A stretch of DNA of 64,000 nucleotides from Seminavis robusta (Eukaryota > Bacillariophyta > Bacillariophyceae > Naviculales > Naviculaceae): contig CAICTM010000073.1 of the NCBI GenBank assembly GCA_903772945.1, positions 1-64,000 on the forward strand, written 5' to 3'. How positions within the stretch are numbered: the stretch's first letter is position 1; every line of letters starts with the position of its first letter. The position numbers and the translations under genes were made by a program. A model generated the notes under the pieces. That model searched no databases. It was not told the DNA's origin and worked only from the letters and a program-made list of their open reading frames with translations. Positions 12,101 through 22,542 of this stretch are shown here, in pieces.

Positions 12101-12649
12101 GGTGGTGCAGAATCCTTCAATCAGCCGCTGGTCACCTGGGACACCAGGAATGTTCGAGAGATGTTCAATTTGTTCCACACAGCTACTTCATTCAACCAAG
12201 ACATTTCCTCTTGGAATGTCAGCTCTGTATCAACAATGGGAATCATGTTTCGGGACGCAACCGCCTACAATCAACCCTTGAATAGCTGGGACATGAGCAA
12301 TGTTGCTCTCGTTGACTATATGTTCCAAAACGCCAATTCCTTCAACCAACCTCTTAACAACTGGAACACAACAAATATGCAAGGTTTTAGGGCTATGTTT
12401 GAGAGTGCAGCCAGCTTCAATCAAGACATCACTGGATGGAATGTGGGCAAGGCCTCTGTTTTTACCAACATGTTCAGAGATAGCAGCTTCAACCAGGATC
12501 TATGCAGCTGGAACAAGAATATTCATCCAAATGCAGAGTTTCTCAATTCCTTCGAAAACAGTGGTTGTACCACAACGGGTGATCCAGTCCTTCTGGAGAA
12601 CGCAGGCAACAAAATCTGGAGCCCCCTATGCCATCTTTGTTCTTCTTAG
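9149..12649 (+). CDS. Type II membrane LRR protein with Pro/Ser hinge and DUF285 repeats
   Basis: A single exon encodes 1166 residues, from ATG 9149 to TAG 12647. The architecture matches the neighbour at 2709. A long Ser/Arg-rich disordered tail has four related phrases of the form KGLxRRSxxRDS at about residues 205-275. An acidic stretch and one membrane segment at about 475-497 (MQCFIFILALVIV) follow. Then come a Cys-capped region (CEWEVLQC), only about five LRRs at about 655-765, a Cys cluster, a 35-residue Pro/Ser unit present twice (DNA period 105 bp, 11534-11743), and about nine DUF285 repeats at about 868-1150. No intron is needed, unlike its paralogue, which has one inside the last DUF285 repeat. 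The hinge is typical of cell-wall-spanning linkers; a surface adhesion or recognition role is inference. Confidence 0.88.
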   Translation: MSSNTDNDESHRRAEEEETVACRSEQQSRRSCTAAVADADADAEAPRPRASINNRTRRSRRRPSIPSNTHRRASSRVQPQPKDTASSLSTQSANLDVSGAVEATSTNSTSTMPLAKGNRSRAPVPLKEQKLQNPAATSQIGALAENRNRSTGKQKVKRGLSREEDNPAATNTGSAGSSTGRGGSRRSSELSQGARARRGLSSSSGDSSKKGLGRRSSSRDSAASGTPDSKSGLSRRSRSRDSVTISSPGAETTTGLDMSKGLRRRSRLRDSITTDSEDPSTTRRSSRAPSHRGLAKSSAPRDDVNTKTYRPSSSRSSRSSNLTRTGGAAVGLPVNDSRSNEHSLASNSDLPSFSDSSTGSNNNSNNSELDHSETESVHSQHHRDIHLGQQGNQDASIPNNTNTDPNSSSDDGHIIQDAQLVPDAVLAVASLVEEPSSSHNEENSNSFVDEENQAQPLLVEAQKAGVADFLQNHRMQCFIFILALVIVAIVLLAQLAFSTMLGGNSDDGDSTKSSTPAPEIIVVAPTNTTAPSATGNIFDHSTPVPLPVPTTNLTFPADLPQFTIIAITIVGSPQAKADAWVENHPDYESLEEWQKFELFASITLLYSFSNWQGPSQETSANFEILNYSTPICEWEVLQCLSNGRIKSIEYDPGSQQESLSGALPIELQLLEDLESISIGALSGTIPSELGLFSSLEALSLGQDLSGQIPTELGQLSKLQRLELYGMEISGDIPSELGLLSQLTLLRLHESNLSGTVPSSICDLPGQLTLEIDCSNLDCPPADCDCVCIQETTNATNLPSQHPISLPSTVPSTVPSISPSESPSIPSSQKPNLPSQHPSSLPSTIPSTVPSIRPTESPSIPSSQKPGSIDAIPDRAALDAAIEEWISNGTSPHGQIGNWDVSRIGNFDKLFSQKESFDDDINRWSTTQVTSMAYTFEYSSFNQPLDAWDVSKVTTLQGVFRGAKQFNQPLTSWDVSRVVSLGGAFGGAESFNQPLVTWDTRNVREMFNLFHTATSFNQDISSWNVSSVSTMGIMFRDATAYNQPLNSWDMSNVALVDYMFQNANSFNQPLNNWNTTNMQGFRAMFESAASFNQDITGWNVGKASVFTNMFRDSSFNQDLCSWNKNIHPNAEFLNSFENSGCTTTGDPVLLENAGNKIWSPLCHLCSS
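11534..11743 (+). repeat. 105-bp in-frame tandem duplication
   Basis: Two copies of a 105-bp unit starting AATTTACCAAGTCAGCATCC at 11534 and 11639 encode a 35-residue Pro/Ser-rich hinge (LPSQHP...SLPST...VPS). They differ at only a handful of positions, so the duplication looks recent. It lies between the LRR and DUF285 parts. Confidence 0.85.
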
Positions 12650-12691
12650 AGCATTCAGAACTCCACGTCTCTTGAATAGGTCGTTCCTGGC

Positions 12692-12780
12692 AGAACAGGC
12701 TGACATTGATAAGTGGACTACAATAGAACATCACGGTGGTCCAATTGGAGAATGGGGTGTTCAGCAGGATTGACAATGGT
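12692..12780 (+). pseudogene. Relic fragment of a DUF285 domain
   Basis: Just after the stop of the second LRR gene the + strand reads IDKWTTIEHHGGPIGEWGV in one frame, then frame-breaks into a sequence resembling SRIDN. This aligns with the start of the DUF285 block in both neighbours (IDEWISNRTSPYGPIGDWDV and IEEWISNGTSPHGQIGNWDV). It has no start, no continuation and a stop, so it is a dead piece of a third paralogue or of a partial duplication. Confidence 0.7.
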
Positions 12781-13381
12781 GCCCACTTTTCACGAGCACG
12801 GCCTCCGAACACGTCACAGAGGGCAGTGGTGCTGAGGCAACGAAGCGCACATCCGCTTTTGAAAAAGGGAAGTCCGAGCCAAGGTGATCTGTGTACCGGT
12901 ACCGGTATCTGCTCCAAAACGCTGAACGTTGCGGAAAAGCCAAACTCGAGCATCGTCGTCGATCTCGAGGATCGATCAAATCGATTACTGGAGCACACTG
13001 GCTCATTCTCCAGCAACTTCATCTCACGGCAGTGCAGCATGAAAAGCATCGCAGTGACCTTCTTCAGTGGTTAGCTTTCGGGCAATTATGGCTTAAGGAG
13101 GTAAAAGTGTATGTTAATGCTAAAGGTGATTTGAGTCGCAAGCAACAGCGCCCAAAACCCAAAGATTTACTGGTAAAGCCTCTTGTAACAGCAAGCTATA
13201 TAATAATAATATTGCTGTATAAAAATAGTATCACCCAGAACCAGCATTCATGCATGCCGGGCTCCAAGCAGCAGACTGACATCACCGAGTTCTTCGGATC
13301 CTTTTCATCAACTACAGATGCTTCTGTAGTAGTCTTGTATAGATAGGCATACTCAGTAATTGAAATTGTTAGAGCACAAAG
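12781..13381. other. Intergenic, no gene seen
   Basis: Between the DUF285 relic and the ATPase start I see no supported gene. It contains a short GGTACC-type palindrome run (TACCGGTACCGGTA near 12894) and an AT-rich patch near 13197-13240, which may belong to the ATPase promoter; that is only a guess from position. Confidence 0.4.
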
Positions 13382-16300
13382 ATGGCGAGGAGGGAAAGCA
13401 AGATGTTGATGTGGCTCTGTCTATCAGTGCTGCTGCTGCTGCCCCAAAAGACTAGGGCAAGTGAGGGCGGGTATGTGGATCCCACATTCAACTGTCCTGC
13501 CATGACAACCTGTCCACAGCTGTGTGTGCCATCAGTGGAATACTGTCCAACGGAAATGCAGTGTGCCTCCAACGCCACCTTATGTGCCGATGGATCCTGT
13601 CGACCGGAATTTGAATGCAGTACTAGTGGATATTCCGTATCGCCATGTCCCGTTGATTGCGCTCCCGTCGCTTGTGCCCCTCTCATCACAACCTACAATG
13701 TCTGCACAAATGTCTTTGGACCCTACTACGAGGAAGTTGCTGCCTTGTGCAAGAACACTTCCACCAGCGGCAACGGCCAAACCAGTGCCATCTCCTGGAC
13801 GGCCTCTGCCTATGTGACGGGCTACGTATGGTTGGCTGCTGTCACCACTGCCATTATCACCTGGTGTTGGTACAAGTAAGTGCACTGTACACTCCATCCA
13901 TCGTTTCGCAGTTTGCTTGTGTGCCCTTGGGAATCTATTATTTGTGTTCTTGTGGGAAATTTGAATGCACGTATTGGCTATACAGCTATCACCTCGATGG
14001 CAGCGTCTTTGTGGGGCTGCTGGTCGTGTGCGTACATATCGCTTCGATGGACGGAAAGTTGGACGATTTTTATGGAGCTACAGTACGATCAGCGCTTGAT
14101 GCCATGCGACGTCGACTTAGATCGGCTCTAGTGACTGACTCAACTCGAGTGATGCCACGCTGGGTTTCATGAAAATGCTCTGACTTACGTCGGGGAATCT
14201 GTTTCGGTTTTGCCTCCGGACAAACGACATATTTCTCCATCCATTTTATCTTACTCGACCTTGTTTTTCCTCTCCTGTTCGTCAGCAACCGTTGGTGTCC
14301 AATACAAGGCTCCACCAAATTATTGCAATTGAGGCTGGAAACCCATATTCGAAATGACCCCAATGCCAACATTGCTCACCTGCACCAAACCGGATACCAA
14401 TGTCACCATCCAATGGGAAAGGTTATTCATGTGGCCACACTCATTACCTTTTTTGGCTGGTATATCCTCCTGGCGTACATGGCATCTCTCCTCTATGATC
14501 CAGATGCTTCAGAAGAGAGAGTCCTGCATGTCCTCCAGACATTTAGTCTCCTATACAACCTGGGCTTTCTCTGGAATTTGGCATTCTACTGGCCCTACAG
14601 TATCGAGTCTCTCTTCTATCGACGATCCAGCCTTGCCATGGCAAATGTTGTGGCTGTCCGGTATCAGAGGACCTTGGGAAACAAAATAGCCCACAATGTG
14701 GAGAAAGTCAAGACGGCGGGCACCAAAGGCAATACGTTTCAACCAACTCGATGGGTCTCACCCACAATCACGAATGTGCTGAATTGGTTCAGCCGAGGCC
14801 TAAGTATCATCATGGGCTTTATCTTTGCGGACGAAGACAACAACAGCCAGGAAACAGGAGGCGAACGCATGATTGAATACTGCACGGTTCAGCAAAGTGA
14901 AGGCGGCAACCGCTATTTTGTCTTTCTGTTCCGACGGTACAATTTTGATGCCAACCAAGACATGTTTGTGCCTGGGACATGGTCTCTCGGGACAACCTTT
15001 GCCGACATGAAACCACCAAGGATAGCCAATGTGGAAGCCCTTGCGCATCGATCGGATGTACTACTCTATGACACTACGACAGCCATTCCAGAAGAATGCA
15101 GTTTGGAATTTGGCGATAATGAAAACACTGCAGCCGGACTGACTCCAGAGGAAGTAGCCAAGTGCCAACAAGTTATTGGACCCAACAACATTGAAATGGT
15201 CAACCCATCTTTATGGGGCATGTTCCGCAAGGAGATTTCGAAGCCCTTTTATCTGTATCAGTTTCAGATTTTGTGGATCTGGGTGACCACGGAATACTGG
15301 TACATGATGCTTGCAAATTGGACTGTTATTCTTACCACTGCATGTCTCATCTCCTGGTTCCGATTCCGATCGGCACAAGTTCTCTTTGCCTTGTCGAGTA
15401 TTGATGGCAATGCCATAGTTTTGCGAGATGAAGAATTTGTTGAGTTGCACCAATCTGCCCTTGTTCCTGGAGATGTCATCCAACTGAAACCGGGTATGAT
15501 ACATTGCGACATGATCCTCTTGGCAGGGGAAGTTATTGTCAACGAAAGTGCACTAACAGGGGAAGCCACCCCTCATTCCAAGTTGCCAGCTGACATGTTG
15601 AGCCCTGAGACCTATGACCCAGCAATTCACAAACGGCAAACTTTGTCCGCGGGCACAAAGATACTAGAAGGACATCATGCTATTGCTTTGGTGACACAGA
15701 CAGCATCCTTTACTCGCAAGGGTGAGCTGTTGCGAGAGGTCATTGCGTTTCGACGGCACCAAGTACAATATGAGTTGGATTTGCCGTATGCAGTTCTCCT
15801 TTTGGTGGGATTCAGTTGTCTGATGTGGCTCCTTGTATTCTTCAAGGCCAGTGATGTGCATGTTGTGTCTTGGGTTCTTGGATTGTGAGTACTTATGTTG
15901 CCGTTGCCTGCATCCCAATGCCAGCTAAGCCCGGCGAGTCGGCAAGTAACGTGAAGGTACACCCTCTCACCATCTATCTCTGTCCTTCTTTTGTATAGGT
16001 GTGCCGTGTCGAATTCGCTTCCACCTCTGCTTCCAGTTTCCTTCACTCTTCCTGTAGGATACTCTTTTGAAAGGCTGGGTAAAAAGCAGGTGGTCTGCTC
16101 CAACTCGGATGGCATCTTGATTGCTGGAGAAGTTAAATCCGTTTTCTTCGATAAGACGGGGACTCTCACGAGGCAGGGCCTGAGCTACACTGACTGTCGC
16201 AGTTCGGAACAGTCAAAATTTGTGCATTTTGTGTCACCAACCGTGTCCACCGCCATGGCTTCATGCCACACGCTGGTGATGTCCTCTCGTGATGGCACAC

Positions 16301-18296
16301 TGATTGGCAATCCCATTGACAAGGCCATGTTCAGTGCCAGTGGTGCGGAAATGTTCTTGGAGGAAGGTACCAGCAACAAAGCACAAAATCAGACTGTGAC
16401 AATCATCCAGAAGGATGGGAGACCTGTCGAGGTCCTTCGCCGATTTGACTTCGATCACTACCTCATGACACAGAGTGTGATTATCCGCCTAGCTGACGGG
16501 TCGCTAATGGCTTTGGCAAAAGGCAGTGGAGAGGCCATCCGGGATAAGTGTCGGGTTGAGACCTTACCAGATGACTATGAAGAGTCTCTGGAAGATTTTG
16601 CTCGAATTGGCATGTACCAGATAGCGGTTGCTTTCAAGAAACTACCCACTATGGACCCTGCCAATCTTTTGTTAATGACACGAGAGCAGATTGAGGAAGA
16701 CATGACTCTTGCTGGGATACTGTGCTTCACAAACCAGCTACGTCCAAAGACAAAAGGAGTTATCTCCCATCTCTTGGAGGCAGGTGTACAGTCAGTCATG
16801 CTTACAGGTGACAATTTGCATACTGGTATCCATGTAGCGAGAGAGTCCGGGATGATTGCCCAAGAGAGCACAGTTGTACTAGGAGTGATTGAAGATGTTG
16901 GGCTCGATGTATCCTGGATAAGTGAAAGTGGCAGTCAGGTCAATGCACCCACACTGGGTCTGCTCCAAAATAGCGGGGGTGACATGGTTGTGGCCATGAC
17001 AGGTGAGGCGTGGCGGTTCCTGTTAAAGAGCCAGCCAGATTATGCCTCTGCCCTCGCACCTTTCATTTGTGTGGTTGGCCGTTGCACTCCACATGACAAG
17101 GTCTCGGTAGTTGACACTTTTGTTGCTCTTGGAAGGAAGACAATGATGTGCGGTGATGGTGGAAATGACAGTGGAGCATTGCAGGCAGCTCATGTTGGGC
17201 TTGCGCTCAGTGATGGGGATGCTAGTCTGGTTGCTCCATTCACATCCTTGGACAAGGATATTGAATCGGTACTGACTGTCCTCAGAGAGGGTCGTGCCAC
17301 TTTGCATTCCATGAACGCTTTGTATAGATATCTCGTGATTTATGGCAACATTACGTCACTTGTGCAAGTCATCACATACTGGTACGTTGGAAGAGCATCG
17401 TTGGAAAGGTGCACTGGTTCTATCAAGAGGATCTCAGCTCGTTGTTACTTCTATTCCTCAGGTTCCAAGCATCATTCAATGACTGGATGTGGACATTTCT
17501 AGATGGAATCTGGACCGTCTTGTTCAGCTTGACCATACCACTCGCACAATCTGCAAACAAACTGTCAGAGTCCTCCCCAACAGCATCGCTACTCTCCCCT
17601 GTGACTGTGCTAAGCATTTGTGGGATTATTCTCTTGAACTGTCTGGCAATGGTATGGGCCCTTGGTGCACTGTACAGCAAGGATTGGTTCCAGTGCCGGA
17701 AATGGAATGCAGATGACTTCGGGGAAGTCGGGGAGGTTCTGCTAGCTGCGGACAACTATGAGACACAGGTTATATTTCTTGTTGCAGCTACCCAATGTGT
17801 TGCTGCAGCAATGACATGCAACTTTGGTTATGAGTATCGGCAGTCATGGTATCGCAACTACCTGTTTGTGGTGATATCCTTGAGTGCAGTAACAATTCTT
17901 GTGTATATCACGCTGGTACCAAGCCGTTTGTCATGTCTTTGGCGAGTGAATTGTTCAAATGAAGACGCTGTACGTGGGATTTTAGAACCTGAACCACAAC
18001 CAATCATGAATCCGTTCAACACAACAGTGATGCCAGTCGAGTTTCGCTATGAGCTGCTAGCAATCATGATTGCTAATGGAGTGGCAATTGCGGGATTCGA
18101 TTTCTTTGTAATCAATGGTATCCGTCGCAGGGTGGGCAAAATGAAAAGGAGGAAACTTCCAGACGACCAAGTTCGAAAGCAGATTGCCTCTGACAAGTCT
18201 GTGCTGGACGGTAGGAGAACCACAATCAGCATTGACGACATGTTTGGTTCGGAAGCTTATCGTTCTGGTTTGCTTGGCCCTGTTGATGCGATTTGA
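13382..18296 (+). CDS. P5-type (ATP13A-like) P-type ATPase with secreted Cys-rich N-terminus
   Basis: Four exons (13382-13875, 14286-15884, 15999-17381, 17462-18296) with canonical GT-AG sites give an in-frame 1436-residue protein. P5 ATPases are ER or endolysosomal pumps moving transmembrane helices (P5A) or polyamines (P5B). Seen here: a PPLLP motif in the M4 position near 705; phosphorylation site DKTGTLTRQGL near 749; MTGDN near 964; hinge GDGGNDSGALQAAHVGLALS near 1082; and the P5 signature VAPFTS. The actuator loop reads LTGEATP near 587 instead of the usual TGES. The DKTGTLTxxGL form favours P5B. Exon 1 is unusual: a signal peptide (about 1-26) and a Cys-rich domain with about 16 Cys, then a membrane helix leading into the ATPase. 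The true substrate cannot be read from sequence. Confidence 0.9.
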
Positions 18297-19179
18297 TACA
18301 CCGAGGATTGGGGTGTTGGGATCGGTACAGGGCTTGCAAGGAACAAAGGGTTTTGTGGTAATAGATAGATGAAGTCCGTGTTCCTACGTGTCCTTTCTGA
18401 GGACTTGTATGTGAACATGCATGTATTATTGTTTACCATCCACGATGTTTTTGGCATCGTCGATCGTTTGCCCGCAGGGCGCGCGCTCGGCTGTCACCCA
18501 GCTCAATCCTGACATCCTTCTAACTAGAGCTTGGCATTGCACTGGCTAGGAAACACAAAGCTAGCTAGCTAAGCCAATTCGTAGGCTCGTTAGGCAAATA
18601 CACCATCCTACTTCTCTCAGGATTCGATTCCCTTTTCCAGATCCTCCGGTTTCCTGCCTCACCTAAAGAGCTCGATTTGTTGTTGGTGGCAACTATCCGT
18701 GTTTTGGCCCTTTACAATGAAGGGGCGTCGGTTTCAATCTCCTCGGCGGGGGGCTTGGTGAAGTGGATTCCAACCTGTTTTGGCGTGGATTGGGAGTGGT
18801 TGGTAAGTTGTGTCCACATCGTCGGCATCAGATAGAGGCGATGTCGACGTCGACGGTGGCGGCGGTGAAGTTTCATTTGCGCCCATACTTCGGGTAAATT
18901 GAAGTCTGCGATGTTTGGGTTGGCTCAGAGTTGGGGGTTGCTAAATCTTTGCATCCCGGCTCTTTCCCTCTCCCAACGGCTTCGGCAGGTCAAGTTAGAG
19001 AATAGGACTTTTAAAAGCTATCTAAGAGTGAAGAGGAGGTCGACGCCAACAACCAGCCGACCGACCGACCAACCAACCAATGCGAGCGCCGAGGATCATC
19101 ATTTCCCAACAGTACGACGGAGAGAAGGAACCAGCCCGACCAGCCAGCAGAGAACCAAGCACGGGGAGGCAAGTGGAAC
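18297..19179. other. Intergenic, no gene seen
   Basis: This is the 3' flank of the ATPase gene. Open frames here are short and show no family resemblance. GCTAGCTAGCTA is present near 18560. Nothing else is supported. Confidence 0.4.
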
Positions 19180-20180
19180 GGAGGACTCATGAAATGGCCG
19201 CACATTTCCCAATCCCACTGGACTTCTAAGGAGCGGCTCCAAGGAGCACCGGAAAATGGAACTAATGGCGAGAGCCTCAGTCTGGAGCAGAGTGGGAACT
19301 GACCCTGTAAGAAGAATGACAACTGACCTTCAGGAGCACATGAACCACAGGAGCACAGGAACCACAGGAGCACAACCAACAGGAACCACCAGCCAAGAGG
19401 GATCACCAACCAAAAGGAGCAGCCAACAGGGAAATAGCCAAGTTGATGATGCGACTGGAACACGAACGGCCAAAGAAAAATGGTCAAGGCCTGCCGTACG
19501 TTGGGAACTAAAGGAGATGAGGCGGCAACGGTCGACGACCGTGAAGCAATGACACAAGAGACAGGAACATGGACTTACCTTGAGAGGAACCACCGCAAGA
19601 CGACTTATCAGTCACGAAAAAGCATCGATCATGGTCAACCGCATGACAAAAGGAGGAAAGCAGGACGGTTAGAAACATGTTGAATCACAGAAGAAGACAA
19701 GTTGGGTGCCATATTTCCGGTGAAGAGTGAACAGACGGACTCATGAAATGGCCGCCCATTCACTCTCCTAACAAAGGCGCGAAGCAGCTGGCAAGCAGCA
19801 CCGGAAAATGGCACCCAATGAGAAGAATGTGAACTGACCTTGTTTGTTGAAGATGAGGAACCGACCGTTGCTTTTGCACGAGTACGAACCAACTGAACCA
19901 CAGAGGAACCACCGCAAGACAACACCATTGCCGGCGAAGAGTGAACCGTGGGCCCCACAGGGGAAGCCCAATCACTCTCCTGCAAGCAGCACCGGCAAAG
20001 GTGTCATCGTCATGCAAGTCTTCGAGAGGAAGAAGAAGACTTTGTTGTGTTGTTGCTTGGTTGAAAGAAAAGGCGTGCTTGAGGCAACGGCGTTTCATCC
20101 AGCAAACGATCGTTTCATTTTGGCAAGATCAACTCTAAAATCGAAAACGGTGTCAACATCAAAAATCAAAATAGAGCTCG
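19180..20180 (+). repeat. Dispersed non-coding repeat family, copy A
   Basis: A unit containing GACTCATGAAATGGCCGC, then CAGCACCGGAA, then a CTGACCTT block, then GAACCACCGCAAGAC occurs at about 19187-19345 and again from about 19738. Shorter pieces recur near 19590 and 19905-19995. It is followed near 20080-20125 by GCAACGGCGTTTCAT and AAACGATCGTTTCA. The same elements occur in reverse order and on the opposite strand at about 59015-59690, so this is a multi-copy element. No protein is evident. It could be a non-autonomous transposon or an LTR fragment. Confidence 0.65.
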
Positions 20181-21189
20181 TCATTGAATTGCCGTTTTAT
20201 TTCAGAACTGAAACGGCCGTCGGTAAAGGTACGAGTGGTGGTCGATTGACATTGCTTCCAACAACCACTTCATACTTTGGTAAATGTCATGGGGGAAACC
20301 ACAAGGAAGAAGAGGAATGTAGCGTGGAATGCAGCGTGGATTGTAGATCCATCAACTAGATCGCCTCAGGAGCTGACCACCGCACAGTGTCGCTGACGTT
20401 TCTATCGGCCCGGCCATGGGTTAACTAGGGTGGAATACAATCATAGCGCCGGAAGCGACATGGGTTTACACCATGGTCGGCACTTTCGTTCGATTGCAAC
20501 GAGCGAAGAATTGAGAATGAAAAAAGAATCTTGAAAATTGAGCTTTTAGGGACTCTCACTTGCTCCAACGGTCGCCGGCATCAAGGTCCGAAGTTTCATT
20601 GATTTTGCACGGTACCCGCTGCCTTCTAAATTCTTGTTACGAAAGTGGATTTGTCAAGAGATGTTTTTGTGGGTTTCCTTTAATTAAACTTGTTGATGCA
20701 GTTGTGGTTGAGCTTGCATTGTGGTTGAGCTTGCATGAGAGGAACCAAGCAATTGGGATGATGGCATCGTTTTTATCAGCTTGGCTGCTTGCATGGCTAT
20801 CCATTCCAGCTCTTCTAGACTAATGGCGCAAACCGAAAAATGGCATCTGTCAATGCCTTGTAATCAATTGTCTTGGTGCACACTGACTTGATCAGTGTGC
20901 AGCAGCCCACAAACTGAAGCTCCTCGATCATTGTCGCAACTCGACCCGTTGTCACTCTAGCTAGGTGGTAGCTAGGTACACGTGCAAACCTGTTCTGCCA
21001 CGGTATGCATGCTCGTGGGAGAGATAAATACGAGAAGTGCTCCAGAACCAAGAACTCTTGCATGAGCACGGCGGACAGTGCTGAAATTTTGGACCGAACG
21101 CATTCGTCAAGAGTTCTTCTGTTCTTCAAAAGTACGTCGCTTGAATAGTTTCAATGGACGACCTATCGTAGGTGCTGCCTTTCACCAGC
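20181..21189. other. Intergenic, no gene seen
   Basis: This flank precedes the TLC-domain gene. Short open frames exist (for example 20560-20823 on +) but have no recognisable domain and are not called. Confidence 0.4.
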
Positions 21190-22341
21190 ATGACATCTCC
21201 AATTGCAACGACTACTCCAGCCAAAGTTATGGTTGTGTTCACGGCTTGTCTGTACGTCGCTTTCTTCCTGACAAGCCATGGTGTGCAGGCTTTTGGTCCG
21301 TTTTGGGGGCAACGGCATTGTGGGGTATTGGCACGATCTCGAGTTGTACGTAAGCCCTTTGCTACAACAGCAATGCTTGGGTCGGGCATCTATACGCGTC
21401 AAATGTACGAGACCAAAATCTTGAGCCGCCCTCTTGACAATAATTCCTCTGGATCTCGCTTGAGTTCCACCAGTCTCCGCGTGTCCGCAGCAGCCTTGCC
21501 AACCACTGTTTCGCCGTTGCATGGCTTGAAAGTGGCTGCTGCAGCTGGATTGTTGGCAGCCACGTTGCAATGGCTCTTGTCATCCGCTCTGGCACGTCGC
21601 GTCATTGGTCGTGCCGGCTCACCGACGGCATCCACCAAAGAAAACGCCGCGTACACGGCCCATTCAGTTGTCGCCCTGATCCTGATGCTTTTGCTCAGTG
21701 GTATGGGATCTTTGGGGTGGTGGTTCACGCATGCTCCTGCCAATAAGATACTGGATGTCTCTCCCACGGGCGGTTGGATGGCAGCAGTGGTCTTGGGAGC
21801 ATTTTTACTCTGGGATATCCCTACATCTATACGAGTCAAAGCGCTACGGAAACCGGACGTGATCATACATCACATTGTCATGATGGTGCTGGCTGGTATC
21901 GCGACCTCCATACTACCCATGCACTACATATTCTATTACTTTGGAGTCGTAGAACTATCTTCCGTTCCACTCATTATCTACGATCAAGTCACGTTCTGGA
22001 TTGACACCACCAATGACGACAACGGCAACACTACGGGAAAGGTAGAAAGGCTAACCCGTATCCAATCCATCTTGGCGCCAATAACGGCTTTATCCTTTGC
22101 GTTGGTGCGAGTTGTTAGCTTTACCAAGGTTACCGTAGAGGGTTTCTTGCCTGACGCCAAGGCTGCCCTGGTTGCAGCAGCCAACAAGTCTCGTATCATC
22201 ACACCGCCGCAGCGAATCGGCATTCAATTCCTGATGGTGGCTTGCACTCTGTTTACTCTGTTGCAATGGTTCTGGTTTTCGCAGATTGTCCAAGCCTTTC
22301 GAGAGCAAATGGCATCATCCCAGTCGTCGTCGCCATCATGA
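21190..22341 (+). CDS. TLC-domain (TRAM/LAG1/CLN8-like) membrane protein, plastid-type leader
   Basis: A single exon of 383 residues begins at ATG 21190; an in-frame TAG at 21169 excludes an upstream start. The N-terminus has a hydrophobic signal (about 9-33) ending ...VQAFGPF, which fits the ASAFAP-like cleavage motif of diatom plastid preproteins, followed by a Ser/Arg-rich transit-like stretch. From about residue 110 there are several membrane segments, including a HHIVMMVLAG segment near 235 that matches the conserved His pair of TLC domains, and a YYFGVVELSSVPL segment near 257. TLC proteins act on or with lipids, as in ceramide synthase; the enzyme activity of this branch is not established from sequence. 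Plastid location is inferred. It is convergent with the bestrophin-like gene, ending about 200 bp from it. Confidence 0.75.
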   Translation: MTSPIATTTPAKVMVVFTACLYVAFFLTSHGVQAFGPFWGQRHCGVLARSRVVRKPFATTAMLGSGIYTRQMYETKILSRPLDNNSSGSRLSSTSLRVSAAALPTTVSPLHGLKVAAAAGLLAATLQWLLSSALARRVIGRAGSPTASTKENAAYTAHSVVALILMLLLSGMGSLGWWFTHAPANKILDVSPTGGWMAAVVLGAFLLWDIPTSIRVKALRKPDVIIHHIVMMVLAGIATSILPMHYIFYYFGVVELSSVPLIIYDQVTFWIDTTNDDNGNTTGKVERLTRIQSILAPITALSFALVRVVSFTKVTVEGFLPDAKAALVAAANKSRIITPPQRIGIQFLMVACTLFTLLQWFWFSQIVQAFREQMASSQSSSPS

Positions 22342-22542
22342 TTGGATAGAGAGCAGAATTAGCGGGGGCGGATAGTCTTTCTTCGCACCCCCAGTTCGAT
22401 GTATGCATAAGAGGGGTCAACTTATTGCAGGGTGCATGGTGCAATATCTGCCCGATCAAAAAGCGTTAGAGCAACCATAATTCGGATTGTCGTATGAATA
22501 TAGACATTCGGCTGAGATAAAGATCCATATAGACCCCGCTCT

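Noticed and set aside
16185-17307. Minus-strand frames inside the ATPase gene
   Set aside because: Shadows of a conserved coding region on the other strand.
18600-18660. GATTCGATTCCC resembling a tRNA B box
   Set aside because: No cloverleaf arms or A box at the right spacing could be found by eye.
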